Part shown: positions 24,565 through 33,269 of the stretch, one piece after another
How the letters are laid out: every line of letters begins with the position of its first letter
Position numbering within the stretch: the stretch's first letter is position 1
Source: Xanthobacter tagetidis
GTDB lineage: Bacteria; Pseudomonadota; Alphaproteobacteria; Rhizobiales; Xanthobacteraceae
Length of the DNA stretch: 64,000 bases
Assembly (NCBI RefSeq): GCF_003667445.1
Contig: NZ_RCTF01000004.1
Location: 62,001 to 126,000 of the forward strand
Reading direction: 5' to 3'
Position numbers and translations under genes: made by a program
Notes under the pieces: generated by a model
The model's database searches: none
What the model saw: only the letters and a program-made list of their open reading frames with translations
Told to the model about the DNA's origin: nothing

Positions 24565-25440
24565 ATGAAGCCCGCCCGGTTCGACTATGTCCGCGCCGAA
24601 ACCGTCGCCCATGCGGGCGAGATTTTGGCGGCGGCCGGGGGCGACGGCAAGGTGCTGGCCGGCGGGCAGAGCCTCATGCCCATGATCAACTTCCGCTTGG
24701 TCAAGCCCACGGTGCTGGTGGACATCAACCACATCGCCGGGCTCGACACGATCGCGCTCGATGGCGGCCGCCTCAGGCTCGGCGCGCTGGTGCGGCACCG
24801 CATGACGGCGGAGGACGGACTGGTGAAGGCGCACGTCCCTGTGCTCCATCACGCCATGAAGCACGTGGCGCATCTCACCGTGCGCAACCGCGGCACCTTC
24901 TGCGGCAGCGTCTGCCATGCCGATCCCGCCGCCGAGATGCCCATGATGACCCTGCTGCTCGACGGGCTGATGCACACCGCCTCGTCGCGGGGAACGCGGG
25001 CGGTCGCGGCGCGCGACTTCTTCGTCGGCTCGCTCGTCACCGCCTTGGAGCCGCACGAGATGGTCACCGCCATCGAGATCGACGCTTTGCCCCCCGGCGC
25101 CGGCTGGGGCTTCGAGGAGTTCGCGCGGCGCCACGGCGACTACGCGCTCGCCAGCGTCGCCGTCGTGCTGGAACGCCAGGGCGGCCACGCCCGCAACGTG
25201 CGCGTCGCCACCATGGGCGTGGGCGAGATGCCGGCGCGCATGGACACGGTGGAAGCCGCCCTCGAAGGCTCGGCCATGGACGACCGCGCGCTCGACGGCG
25301 CGGTGGACCTGCTGCGGGCGGCGGTTGCGCCCAATTCGGACCTCAACGCCTCGGCCGACTACCGCCGGCACCTGGTCGGCGCGCTCGCCCGCCGCGCGCT
25401 CGCCGACGCATGGTCCCGCGCCACGGAGACGGCCCAGTGA
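24565..25440 (+). CDS. Molybdenum hydroxylase FAD subunit (CoxM-like)
   Basis: The medium FAD-binding subunit of a xanthine oxidase-family enzyme, 291 residues. It begins KPARFDYVRAETVAHAGEIL. FAD-binding motifs are AGGQSLMPMINFRL and TVRNRGTFCGSVCHADPAAE. These align with the AGGHSLLP and TIGG blocks of CoxM; the second has TVRNRGTFCGS. The C-terminal part is the CO-dehydrogenase flavoprotein domain (GVGEMPARMDTVEAAL). It passes electrons from the 2Fe-2S subunit to an acceptor such as quinone. It overlaps the next gene as GTGA. Confidence 0.93.
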   Translation: MKPARFDYVRAETVAHAGEILAAAGGDGKVLAGGQSLMPMINFRLVKPTVLVDINHIAGLDTIALDGGRLRLGALVRHRMTAEDGLVKAHVPVLHHAMKHVAHLTVRNRGTFCGSVCHADPAAEMPMMTLLLDGLMHTASSRGTRAVAARDFFVGSLVTALEPHEMVTAIEIDALPPGAGWGFEEFARRHGDYALASVAVVLERQGGHARNVRVATMGVGEMPARMDTVEAALEGSAMDDRALDGAVDLLRAAVAPNSDLNASADYRRHLVGALARRALADAWSRATETAQ

Positions 25441-25919
25441 GCGCCCGCGCCGAGATCACCGTCACCGTCAACGGCATCGCCTACACCCGCGCGGTCGACC
25501 CGCGCCTGCTGCTGTCCGACTTCCTGCGGCAGGAGATCGGCCTCACCGGCACGCATGTGGGCTGCGAGCACGGCGTGTGCGGCGCCTGCACCATATTGCT
25601 CGACGGGCGCAGCGCCCGCTCCTGCCTGCTTCTGGCGGTGCAGCTCGACGGCGCCGCCATCGAGACCGTGGAGAGCCTCGGCGCCATGGACCGGCTCGGC
25701 CGCGTCCAGGAGGCGTTCCGCGCCCACCACGCGCTGCAGTGCGGCTTCTGCACGCCGGGCTTCCTCATGACCATCACCGACATGCTGCGGCACCACCCGC
25801 TGGAAAGCGACGCCGAGATCCGGGAGGCGCTCTCCGGCAATGTCTGCCGCTGCACCGGCTACGAGCACATCGTGAACGCGGTGCGCGAACTCGCCCGCGA
25901 GCGGGGGCCGCTCAAGTGA
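25437..25919 (+). CDS. Molybdenum hydroxylase 2Fe-2S subunit (CoxS-like)
   Basis: The small iron-sulfur subunit, 160 residues, with a GTG start overlapping the FAD-subunit stop. The N-terminal plant-type ferredoxin cluster is bound by Cys in GCEHGVCGACTILLDG plus Cys in RSCLL. The C-terminal four-helix domain holds the second cluster: QCGFCTPGF and NVCRCTGYEHI. Gene order M-S-L and the overlaps (GTGA at both ends) match the aerobic CO dehydrogenase-type layout. It links the molybdenum site to FAD. Confidence 0.95.
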   Translation: MSARAEITVTVNGIAYTRAVDPRLLLSDFLRQEIGLTGTHVGCEHGVCGACTILLDGRSARSCLLLAVQLDGAAIETVESLGAMDRLGRVQEAFRAHHALQCGFCTPGFLMTITDMLRHHPLESDAEIREALSGNVCRCTGYEHIVNAVRELARERGPLK

Positions 25920-28321
25920 CCGACGCTCCCAGGACCGCCGACGCCTCGGTCGAGCTGCGCCCCAAGCTCGTCGGCCAGCGCATCAGGCGCACCGAGGACC
26001 CGCGTTTGCTGACCGGCTCCGGGCGCTATGTGGACGACATCGCGCTGCCCGGCATGCTGCACGTGGCGGTGCGCCGCTCGGACCAGCCGCATGCGCGCAT
26101 CCTCTCCATCGACGTGGGCGATGCGTTCGCCATCCCCGGCGTGGTCGCCATCTTCGACGCGCGTGACATTGCCGGCGACATCCGCCCCGCCATCCCCACC
26201 TCGCGCATGGACGGCTATTACGCGACGCCGATCCGCCCGCTGGCGCAGGACAAGGTGCGCTACACCGGCGAGCCGGTGGTGGCGGTCGTGGCGGAGAGCC
26301 GCTATGCCGCCGAGGACGCGCTGGATCAGATCGCCATCGCCTACGAGCCTTTGCCCTTCGCGATCCGGCAGGTGGACGCGGTGGAGCCCGGCGCGCCGCT
26401 GCTGCACGAGGAGGCGGGCAGCAACGTCATCATCGCCCGCCAGTTCCAGCGTGGCGACGTGGACGCGGCCATCGCCGCGGCGCCGGTCACCGTGCGCAGG
26501 CGCTTCCGCATGACGCGCAAGACCCCGGTGCCGATGGAGAACCGCTCCTATCTCGCCGACTGGGACAAGAGGAAGCGCGCGCTCACGCTCCACACCTCCT
26601 CCAACATCCCAGGAATCGTGCGCGACGTGCTCGCCGACTGCCTCGATCTGCCCGGCAACCGCCTGCGGGTGGTGGCGCCGGACGTGGGCGGCAGCTTCGG
26701 CGGCAAGGGCTCGCTGAACCACGAGGAGATGCTGGTCTGCGTGCTGGCGAAGAAGCTGGAGCGTCCGGTGAAGTTCACCGCCGACCGCATGGAGGACCTC
26801 ACCGCCATGAGCCAGGCGTTCGACGAGCTGATCGACGCCGAGCTGGCGGTGGACGCGGAGGGCCGGCTCATCGGCCTGCGCGCGGACGTGATCGGCGATA
26901 TCGGCGCCTATTCCGTCTATCCCTGGACCGGGGCGCTGGAGCCGGTGCAGGTGGTCAGCTTCCTGCCCGGCCCCTACCGCATGCAGCACTATCGCGGACG
27001 GGTGCGCGGCGTGCTCACGCCGAAGCCGCCGACCGGCCCCTATCGCGGCGTCGGGCGGCCCTCCTCCACCTTCGCCATGGAACGCCTGATCGACATGGCC
27101 GCGCGGAAGCTCGGCCTGGACCCGGCGGAGATGCGCCGGCGCAACCTCGTGACGGCGGAAGAATTTCCCTACCGCACCGGCTCCGGCATCATCTGGGACA
27201 AGTCCGCGTTCCAGGAGTGCCTGGAAGGCGCATGCGCGGACTATCCGGCGCTGGTGAAGGCGCGCGACGCCGCTCGCGCCGAGGGGCGCTGGGTGGGCAT
27301 CGGCCTTGCGAGCTATGCGGAGCTGACCGGCATCGGCTCGCGCATCGCGGTGGCGCCGGGCATGCCGATCAACACCGGCACCGAGACCGCAGCCATCCGC
27401 ATCGACGCCACCGGCGCGGTGACGGCCGCGTTCGGCATCTCCTCCCATGGCCAGGGCCTGGAGACGACGCTTGCCCAGATCGTCGCGGACGAATTGGGCT
27501 GCCGGTTCGAGGACGTGGAGATCCTGCACGGCGACAGCGCCCTCGTGCCCATGGGCACCGGCACCTATGCCAGCCGCTCGGCGGTGCTCGGCGGCGGCGC
27601 CGCCACCAAGAGCGCCCGCGTGGTGAAGACCAAGGTGCTGAAGGCCGCCGCCCACCTCATGGACGTGCCGATGGAGGAGCTGGAGGCCGGGAACGGCCTC
27701 ATCCGCGCCCGCTCCTCCAACGCCACCATGACCTTCAAGGAGGTGGCGCGGGCGGTCTATTCGCAGATGGGCCGCATCCCCTACGACCAGCGCGAGGACC
27801 TCGTCGCCGAGGAGACCTACGACCCCTATCTCGGCACGGCCTGCGCCTCCACCCACCTCGCCATGGTGGAGGTGGACCGCGACACGTTCGGCGTCACCGT
27901 CACCCATTTCGTGGTGGCGGAGGATTGCGGACGCATCATCAACCCGCTGATCGTCGAGGGGCAGGTGCACGGAGCGGTGGCGCAGGGCATCGGCGCGGCG
28001 CTGCTGGAAGAGGTGGTGCACGACGAGACCGGGCAGTTGCTCACCGCGAGCCTTGCCGACTACCTCGTGCCGGTGGCCACCAACATGCCGGACATCGGCA
28101 TCGTCCATATCGAGGCCGATCTGCCGAACAATCTCGGCGGCTTCCGCGGCATGGGCGAGGGCGGCACCATCGGCGCGCCGGCGGCGATCGCCAACGCGAT
28201 CTCGGATGCGCTCTCCCCCCTCGGCATCGAGATCGACACCCTGCCGGCGACGCCCGAGCGCCTGTTCCGGCTGGTGGAGGCGGCGCAGGCGGGGATGGCG
28301 CAGGACAAGCCGGCCGGATGA
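25916..28321 (+). CDS. Molybdenum hydroxylase large subunit (CoxL/XDH-like), non-CO-dehydrogenase
   Basis: The molybdopterin-binding catalytic subunit, 801 residues, GTG start overlapping the 2Fe-2S gene. It begins with the aldehyde oxidase a/b hammerhead domain (GQRIRRTEDPRLLTGSGRYVDDI). Molybdopterin contacts include GGSFGGKG, QGLETTLAQI and the catalytic Glu in GMGEGGTIGAPAA. The active-site loop reads TGPYRGVGRP in place of the AYRCSFR that defines form I CO dehydrogenase. It therefore most likely hydroxylates an aldehyde or N-heterocycle. The nearby CoxG homolog suggests a membrane-associated enzyme. Substrate unknown. Confidence 0.93.
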   Translation: MTDAPRTADASVELRPKLVGQRIRRTEDPRLLTGSGRYVDDIALPGMLHVAVRRSDQPHARILSIDVGDAFAIPGVVAIFDARDIAGDIRPAIPTSRMDGYYATPIRPLAQDKVRYTGEPVVAVVAESRYAAEDALDQIAIAYEPLPFAIRQVDAVEPGAPLLHEEAGSNVIIARQFQRGDVDAAIAAAPVTVRRRFRMTRKTPVPMENRSYLADWDKRKRALTLHTSSNIPGIVRDVLADCLDLPGNRLRVVAPDVGGSFGGKGSLNHEEMLVCVLAKKLERPVKFTADRMEDLTAMSQAFDELIDAELAVDAEGRLIGLRADVIGDIGAYSVYPWTGALEPVQVVSFLPGPYRMQHYRGRVRGVLTPKPPTGPYRGVGRPSSTFAMERLIDMAARKLGLDPAEMRRRNLVTAEEFPYRTGSGIIWDKSAFQECLEGACADYPALVKARDAARAEGRWVGIGLASYAELTGIGSRIAVAPGMPINTGTETAAIRIDATGAVTAAFGISSHGQGLETTLAQIVADELGCRFEDVEILHGDSALVPMGTGTYASRSAVLGGGAATKSARVVKTKVLKAAAHLMDVPMEELEAGNGLIRARSSNATMTFKEVARAVYSQMGRIPYDQREDLVAEETYDPYLGTACASTHLAMVEVDRDTFGVTVTHFVVAEDCGRIINPLIVEGQVHGAVAQGIGAALLEEVVHDETGQLLTASLADYLVPVATNMPDIGIVHIEADLPNNLGGFRGMGEGGTIGAPAAIANAISDALSPLGIEIDTLPATPERLFRLVEAAQAGMAQDKPAG

Positions 28322-28363
28322 CGCCGCTGCCCGCGTGAAGGCGTCATGCTCCGCATGCGCCCC

Positions 28364-29005
28364 TCAGGGCTTCAGCGTCGCCGTGATGGCGCGCTCGACC
28401 GTGGCGTCGGCGTCAAACGCCACGGGCACGCCGAGCACGCGGGGCCAGAACAGCGGCTCCTTGATGGCGCCGAGGAACTGGGCCGCGGCCAATTCGGGAT
28501 CGGCGCCCGGCGCGAGGCGGCCCTCCTGCGCGAGCGTCGAGAAATAGCCGTGCAGCGCCTTGACCACAGGCTCCTTGCCGGCGGCGAAATAGGCCTGCGA
28601 CAGTTCCGGGAAGCGCGGCGCCTCGGCGATGACGAGGCGCAGCAGCGGGATCACGTCCGGCCGGTCCCAGTGGTCCTTCAGCCCATCCACATAGGCGCGC
28701 AGCACAGCGCGCGGGCAGCCGGCGGTCTCCGCCGGCAGCGGCGGGGCGCGGGTGAGGTGGGACCAGGCTTCGTCGATCACCGCCGCGAACAGGTCCGCCT
28801 TGCTCTCGAAGTGCTGGTAGAGCGTGCGCTTGGAGACCGGCGCGGCGGCGGCCACCGCATCCATGGAGGTGGCGCCGTAGCCCTTCTCCAGGAACAGGAC
28901 GCGCGCGGCGGAAAGGATGCGCGCGCCGGTGCCGCGCGGGTCGCGGCGGCGGGCCGCGCGCAGGCCGATGCCGGGGGCGGCGGGAGATGCAGGCGCGTCG
29001 CTCAT
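28364..29005 (-). CDS. TetR-family transcriptional regulator
   Basis: A 213-residue repressor. The helix-turn-helix region is ILSAARVLFLEKGYGATSMDAVAAAAPVSKRTLYQHFESKADLF, near residues 25-70. The C-terminal domain (AYVDGLKDHWDRPDVIPLLRLVIAEAPRFPEL) resembles the AefR-like group. ATG 29005 is chosen; a start at 29107 would add 34 unrelated residues. It is divergent from an aldo/keto reductase across 93 bases and tail-to-tail with the hydroxylase operon. Control of the reductase is the simplest inference. Confidence 0.9.
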   Translation of the reverse strand: MSDAPASPAAPGIGLRAARRRDPRGTGARILSAARVLFLEKGYGATSMDAVAAAAPVSKRTLYQHFESKADLFAAVIDEAWSHLTRAPPLPAETAGCPRAVLRAYVDGLKDHWDRPDVIPLLRLVIAEAPRFPELSQAYFAAGKEPVVKALHGYFSTLAQEGRLAPGADPELAAAQFLGAIKEPLFWPRVLGVPVAFDADATVERAITATLKP

Positions 29006-29032
29006 TGACTTATGTAAACTATTCGGTGTACT
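29005..29032 (+). promoter_or_regulatory. Candidate sigma-70 promoter for aldo/keto reductase
   Basis: TTGACT (29005-29010) and TGTACT (29027-29032) are separated by 16 bases and face the reductase gene. The -35 overlaps the tetR start codon, so a TetR operator in this AT-rich stretch would act on both genes. No clear dyad is visible. Confidence 0.45.
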
Positions 29033-29098
29033 TTTTGACCAGCCCGGCCGAATTCCCCAGCCGGGCCTTTCATCCATCCAATCTCCAGGAGGTCCCCC

Positions 29099-30085
29099 AT
29101 GGACCACCGCCCCCTCGGTCGCTCGGGTCTTTCCGTGTCCGCCATCGGCCTCGGCTGCATGGGCATGTCCGAATTCTACGGCCCCAGCGACGATGAGCAG
29201 TCGCTCGCAACCCTAGCAGCGGCGCTCGATCTCGGCATAAATTTCTTCGATACCGCCGACATGTACGGCTCCGGTCAGAATGAGCGCCTGCTTTCGCGCT
29301 TCCTGAAAGGGCGGCGCGACAAGGTGGTTCTCGCCACCAAGTTCGGCCTCGTGCGTGGGCCGAACGGCGAGCGCCTCGGCGTCAGCGGCGCGCCGGACTA
29401 TGTGCGGTCGGCCTGCGACGCCAGCCTCGCCCGGCTGGGCGTCGACACCATCGACCTCTATTACCTGCATCGGGTCGATCCCAAGACACCCATCGAGGAC
29501 ACGGTGGGCGCCATGAAGGGCCTGGTGGAGGCCGGCAAGGTGCGCTTCCTCGGCCTGTCCGAATGCGCCGTGGAGACCCTGAAGCGCGCGCACAAGGTCC
29601 ATCCCATCACCGCGGTGCAGTGCGAGTACTCGCTGTGGACCCGCGATCACGAGGGTGGGATGCTGGCGGCCTCCCAGGAGATCGGCGCCGCCTTCGTCGC
29701 CTACAGTCCGCTCGGGCGCTCGTTCCTGACCGGCGCGGTGGCGAGCACGGACAATCTGGCGGAGGGCGACTTCCGCCGCGCCAATCCGCGCTTCCAGGGC
29801 GAGGCGCTGGTGCAGAACCGCCGCCTCGTGGAGGCGCTCGCAGACTTCGCCGCGCAAAAGGGCGTGACCAGCGCGCAGATCGCCCTCGCCTGGATCCTGA
29901 ACAAGCAGGACCACGTGGTGCCCATCCCCGGCACGCGGCGGGAGAAGTACCTCAGGGAAAACATCGCAGCGACCACGATCCGCCTCTCGGGCGCGGAGAT
30001 CGCCGCGCTCGATACCCTGTTCGCGCCGGACAAGGTGGCGGGCCCGCGCTATGCGCCCGCCGGCATGGCCGCGCTGGGGCACTGA
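29099..30085 (+). CDS. Aldo/keto reductase (AKR13-like)
   Basis: A 328-residue NADPH-dependent reductase. It starts [33 protein letters not shown], the N-terminus of the AKR13/YajO-type group. The catalytic tetrad is Asp and Tyr in [14 protein letters not shown], Lys in [10 protein letters not shown] and His in [14 protein letters not shown]-terminal NADPH motif [16 protein letters not shown] follows. AGGAGGTCCCCC precedes the ATG. It is divergent from tetR and ends in a strong hairpin. It is unrelated at close range to the reductase at 18738. Substrate unknown. Confidence 0.93.
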   Translation: MDHRPLGRSGLSVSAIGLGCMGMSEFYGPSDDEQSLATLAAALDLGINFFDTADMYGSGQNERLLSRFLKGRRDKVVLATKFGLVRGPNGERLGVSGAPDYVRSACDASLARLGVDTIDLYYLHRVDPKTPIEDTVGAMKGLVEAGKVRFLGLSECAVETLKRAHKVHPITAVQCEYSLWTRDHEGGMLAASQEIGAAFVAYSPLGRSFLTGAVASTDNLAEGDFRRANPRFQGEALVQNRRLVEALADFAAQKGVTSAQIALAWILNKQDHVVPIPGTRREKYLRENIAATTIRLSGAEIAALDTLFAPDKVAGPRYAPAGMAALGH

Positions 30086-30119
30086 TCGCCCACCGTCCCC
30101 GTCTTTCATCCGTCGAGAC

Positions 30120-30157
30120 CAGACCGGCCGGATCGCGCTTGCGATCCGGCCGGTCTG
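30120..30157. terminator. 17-base-pair perfect hairpin after aldo/keto reductase
   Basis: Arms at 30120-30136 and 30141-30157 are exact complements around GCTT. No T-run follows, so it may terminate with help from Rho or protect the mRNA 3' end. Confidence 0.6.
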
Positions 30158-30193
30158 CGTTCGCGCGTCCCGCTCAGCCTCTTGCATTCCAGA

Positions 30194-30236
30194 TATATCT
30201 TACGATATAAAATCCGCAGTCATATCTTTCGACATA
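30194..30236. promoter_or_regulatory. Two PadR operator-like sites before the YqjI-like gene
   Basis: TATATC-TTAC-GATATA at 30194-30209 is a perfect dyad. A weaker copy, CATATC-TTTC-GACATA, lies at 30221-30236 with a centre-to-centre distance of 27 bases. Both lie between the previous hairpin and the PadR ribosome site AGGAGA (30241), which fits autoregulation. Confidence 0.65.
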
Positions 30237-30253
30237 TCTCAGGAGACGAAATC

Positions 30254-30880
30254 ATGTTCGGATGCAGGTCCAGCTGGAATCCCGAGCGCTTCGCCGGCGG
30301 CCCCGGCCGCGGCGATTGGGGCCATCGCGGCGGCGGTGGCGGCGGACGCCATGGGCGCGGCGGCGGGGGCGACATGTTCCGCCTCGGCCGGATGCTCGCC
30401 CAGGGCGACCTCAAGCTGCTCGCTTTGTCGCTCATCGCCGAGCAGCCGCGGCACGGCTACGAGATCATCAAGCTGGTCGAGGAGAAGACCGCCGGCTGGT
30501 ATTCGCCGAGCCCCGGCGTGGTCTATCCGACCCTTACCTTCCTGGAGGAGGCGGGCTACGTCACCGCCGAGGCGGACGGCGCGAAGAAGCGCTACGCCAT
30601 CACCGAGGAAGGCCGCGCCTATCTCGCGCAGAACCGCGACTTCGCCGACGCCATCACCGGGCGCCTGTCGGAGATCGGCCTCAAGATGGGCCGCGTGCGC
30701 AAGTGGATGGGCTGGAGCGAGGACGGCCCGAGCCACGGCGCCGAGCTGCCGCGCCTCGTGGAGGCCGCGCTGGAAAACCTGCGCGATGTCGCCCAGCAGC
30801 GCCTCGCCGCCAATCGCGGCGCCGAGACCCGCATCGTCGAGATCCTCGCCCGCGCGGCGAACGACATCCGCGAGGCGTGA
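30254..30880 (+). CDS. PadR-family regulator, YqjI-like with Gly/His-rich N-terminus
   Basis: A 208-residue winged-helix regulator. Residues 1-42 form a flexible segment with one Cys, scattered His and many Gly (GHRGGGGGGRHGRGGGG), like the metal-binding leader of E. coli YqjI. The PadR domain reads LKLLALSLIAEQPRHGYEII, then GWYSPSPGVVYPTLTFLEEAGYV and GAKKRYAITEEGRAYL, very close to YqjI. YqjI represses an iron reductase gene and responds to nickel. ATG 30254 follows AGGAGACGAAATC. No yqjH-like siderophore-interacting gene is next to it; the following gene is a lipase-like hydrolase. Metal response is inferred from similarity. Confidence 0.88.
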   Translation: MFGCRSSWNPERFAGGPGRGDWGHRGGGGGGRHGRGGGGDMFRLGRMLAQGDLKLLALSLIAEQPRHGYEIIKLVEEKTAGWYSPSPGVVYPTLTFLEEAGYVTAEADGAKKRYAITEEGRAYLAQNRDFADAITGRLSEIGLKMGRVRKWMGWSEDGPSHGAELPRLVEAALENLRDVAQQRLAANRGAETRIVEILARAANDIREA

Positions 30881-31068
30881 TCCGCCGGGCGCGGGGCGGC
30901 GATGGCCCGCCCCGCGCCGGCAAGGCGGGGCCCTCTCCCGGCCGAGCGATGGCGGAGCCTGATCCAGGGTCCCCGGCTGCGGCAGGGCCGCGTTGTCGCC
31001 GGCGCCATCCTTATGTAACGGTGGGCGCGGGATCGCGCCCGCCCCGCCTCGCACGCCGTCGAGCCTTC

Positions 31069-32010
31069 ATGACCCTTCATCCGACCCCGAGCAATCCCGT
31101 CCCGGAAGGCGCCGTCACGGGCGACATCACCACCTCGGACGGCGTGCGCCTGAGGTTCGCGCGCTTTCCGGCGCAGGACACGCTGCGCGGCACGGTGGCG
31201 GTGCTGCCCGGGCGCACCGAATTCATCGAGAAGTATTTCGAGGTGGTGCGCGACCTCCAGGCGCGCGGCTTCGCGGTGGCGGTGCTGGACTGGCGCAGCC
31301 AGGGCGGCTCGCAGCGCCTCGCCGGCAACCCGCGCAAGGGCCATGTGCGGCGCTTCTCCGACTATCTCGCCGACCTCGACGCCTTCGCCAAGCAGGTGCT
31401 TCTGCCCGACTGCCCGGCGCCGCACTTCGCGCTCGGCCATTCCATGGGCGGGACGATCCTCTTGGAGGCGGTGGTGGCCGGGCGGCGCTGGTTCGACCGC
31501 ATGGTGCTGTGCGCGCCGATGCTCGGGCTGGAGGTGGTGCCCATGGAGGGCCTGGTGCGCCCTTTGGCGCGCGGCCTCTCGCTGGTCGGCTTCGCGCGCG
31601 CCTATGTGCCCGGCGGCGGATCCGCCGCCGTCACCGAGATGCCGTTCCAGAACAACATCCTCACCTCCGACGCCGCGCGCTACACCCGCACCGCCGAGAT
31701 CGTGCGCGCCCACCCGGAGCTGGGCCTGGGATCACCCACCATCGGCTGGCTCGCGGCGGCCTATGAGAGCATGGGTCGGCTGGCCCACCCCGAGACCGTG
31801 GTCGGCATCCGCCAGCCGCTGCTGATGGTGGTGGCCGGTGCCGACCGGCTGGTGACCAACGACGCCATCGAGAAGCTCTCGGCGCGGCTGATCGCCGGCG
31901 CCCACGTGGTGGTGCCGGCGAGCCGGCACGAGATCCTGATGGAGCGCGAGCTGTTCCGCGCCCAGTTCTGGGCCGCCTTCGACGCCTTCATTCCCGGAAC
32001 GCCGCTCTGA
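31069..32010 (+). CDS. Alpha/beta hydrolase, lysophospholipase/monoacylglycerol lipase-like
   Basis: A serine hydrolase of 313 residues. The nucleophile Ser is in GHSMGG (HFALGHSMGGTILLEAV). The acid is probably the Asp in MVVAGADRLVTN and the His is in VPASRHEILME, giving a complete triad. The N-terminal VLPGRTEFIEKYFEVVRDLQARGFAVAVLDWRSQGGS matches PldB-type lysophospholipases. A cytoplasmic or membrane-peripheral role in lipid turnover is likely. The 188 bases before it carry part of the dispersed GC-rich repeat rather than a clear promoter. The gene converges on hisN. Confidence 0.9.
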   Translation: MTLHPTPSNPVPEGAVTGDITTSDGVRLRFARFPAQDTLRGTVAVLPGRTEFIEKYFEVVRDLQARGFAVAVLDWRSQGGSQRLAGNPRKGHVRRFSDYLADLDAFAKQVLLPDCPAPHFALGHSMGGTILLEAVVAGRRWFDRMVLCAPMLGLEVVPMEGLVRPLARGLSLVGFARAYVPGGGSAAVTEMPFQNNILTSDAARYTRTAEIVRAHPELGLGSPTIGWLAAAYESMGRLAHPETVVGIRQPLLMVVAGADRLVTNDAIEKLSARLIAGAHVVVPASRHEILMERELFRAQFWAAFDAFIPGTPL

Positions 32011-32021
32011 ATCATTGGCAG

Positions 32022-32068
32022 AGAACGCGTTATCCGATCAGCTTGCCGTACAAGCTGATCGGCGCGTG
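32022..32068. terminator. Perfect stem-loop between convergent hydrolase and hisN
   Basis: CCGATCAGCTTG at 32034-32045 pairs exactly with 32051-32062 around CCGTA. An outer ACGCG/CGCGT pair (near 32025 and 32063) extends it past a bulge. It lies midway between two stop codons, so it can serve both strands. Confidence 0.65.
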
Positions 32069-32097
32069 CTCCGAACAGCCGGCGGCGGGCCGCAGGC

Positions 32098-32880
32098 TCA
32101 GGCGCCGAGCGCCTTCAGCGCCGCCGCGTGGGCCTTGCGGCTGCCGGCTGCGACCACGCGCCCGCCGGCCACGGCTGAGCCGCCCTCCCAATTGGTCACG
32201 ACGCCGCCCGCCCCCTCGATGATCGGCACCAAGGCGATCACGTCGTGGTCCTGCAGATTGGTCTCGATCACGAGGTCGATCAGCCCGGCCGCTACCATGC
32301 AATAGGCGTAGCAGTCGCCGCCATAGCGCGAAAGGCGGACCCTGGCCTCGACCCGCTCGAAGGCGGCGCGGTCGGCCTCGTCCATGAGGCGCGGGCTGGT
32401 GGTGTAGAGCACCGCGTCCTCAAGGCGCTCGCAGTCGCGGGTGAACAGCGCGCGCTCGCCGGCCGGGCCTTGATAGCGCGCGCTCCGGCCGTCGCCGAAG
32501 AAGCGCTCGCCGATGAAGGGCTGGTGCATCATGCCGTAGACCGCCGCGCTTTCCTTCAGGAGGCCGATCAGCGTGCCCCAGGCGGGCAGGCCGGCGATGA
32601 ACGACTTGGTGCCGTCGATGGGGTCGAGCGCCCAGACGTAGGGGGCGTCGGGGTTCAGGTTGTCGAACTCCTCGCCGATGATCCCGTGGTCCGGAAAGGT
32701 CGTTGTGATGAGCTGGCGCATGGCCTGCTCGGCGGCGCGGTCGGCCTCGGTGACCGGGTCGAAGGCGCGGCCGCGGCTCTTGTCCTCGATGCTGAGCGCG
32801 GTGCGGAAGAAGGGCAGGATCGCCTCCCCCGAGACGGTGGCCAGCTGATGGACGAAGGTATCGAAAGCCACGGCCGTCAT
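32098..32880 (-). CDS. hisN: Inositol-monophosphatase-family histidinol-phosphatase
   Basis: A Mg2+-dependent phosphatase of 260 residues of the HisN type, which removes phosphate from L-histidinol phosphate. Metal-binding motifs are in order: DPVTEADRAAE, GEEFDN, WALDPIDGTKSFIAGLPAWGTLI and GGDCYAYCMVAAG with the following DHDVIALVPIIEGAGGVV. SFIAGLP following the DPIDGT core is characteristic of HisN rather than SuhB or CysQ. ATG 32880 follows GAGGTGGACCTT; a start 27 codons upstream lacks homology. It stands alone, which is usual for hisN in this group. Confidence 0.9.
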   Translation of the reverse strand: MTAVAFDTFVHQLATVSGEAILPFFRTALSIEDKSRGRAFDPVTEADRAAEQAMRQLITTTFPDHGIIGEEFDNLNPDAPYVWALDPIDGTKSFIAGLPAWGTLIGLLKESAAVYGMMHQPFIGERFFGDGRSARYQGPAGERALFTRDCERLEDAVLYTTSPRLMDEADRAAFERVEARVRLSRYGGDCYAYCMVAAGLIDLVIETNLQDHDVIALVPIIEGAGGVVTNWEGGSAVAGGRVVAAGSRKAHAAALKALGA

Positions 32881-33257
32881 GAAGGTCCACCTCGGGGTCG
32901 GAAGATTGCGTGCGCCGGTTGCCAGCGGCGGCACGTAAGCGCGGGAGGGGGGCTGTGCCAAGTGGGGGGCGGGGGCGGAAGACGATTTCGGGGGCGGGAT
33001 CGTTCGCAGGTGCGGGAGACGGCACGGCGGCTACGACTAAAGATGAATGCCCATTGATTTCAAAGCCTCAGCCGCCGGCCAAGCGGGACCCCCCGCCGCC
33101 GGGGGCACTGGCTCAAACGCGGGCAGGCGCACGCACCGGCACCGCCCGTCCGGCAGGCAGAATGCGCTCAAGGTTTTGATTTAAATGGTTTTATTTATGC
33201 CCAAAGCTGCCTAAACAATCACCGCTGGGTGATCTTGCGGCACAAGGGGGGAAACCG
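32881..33257. other. Gene-free stretch between hisN and sRNA 1
   Basis: I see no gene. The first 170 bases are G-rich. At about 33172-33200 there is an AT-rich island (ATTTAAATGG, TTTTATTTATG) unusual for the window, just upstream of the sRNA promoter, possibly an UP element or binding region. Confidence 0.5.
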
Positions 33258-33269
33258 CATATTAGTGCG

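Noticed and set aside
25916..28321. Assignment as carbon monoxide dehydrogenase CoxL
   Set aside because: The form I active-site sequence AYRCSFR is absent; the loop reads TGPYRGVGRP.
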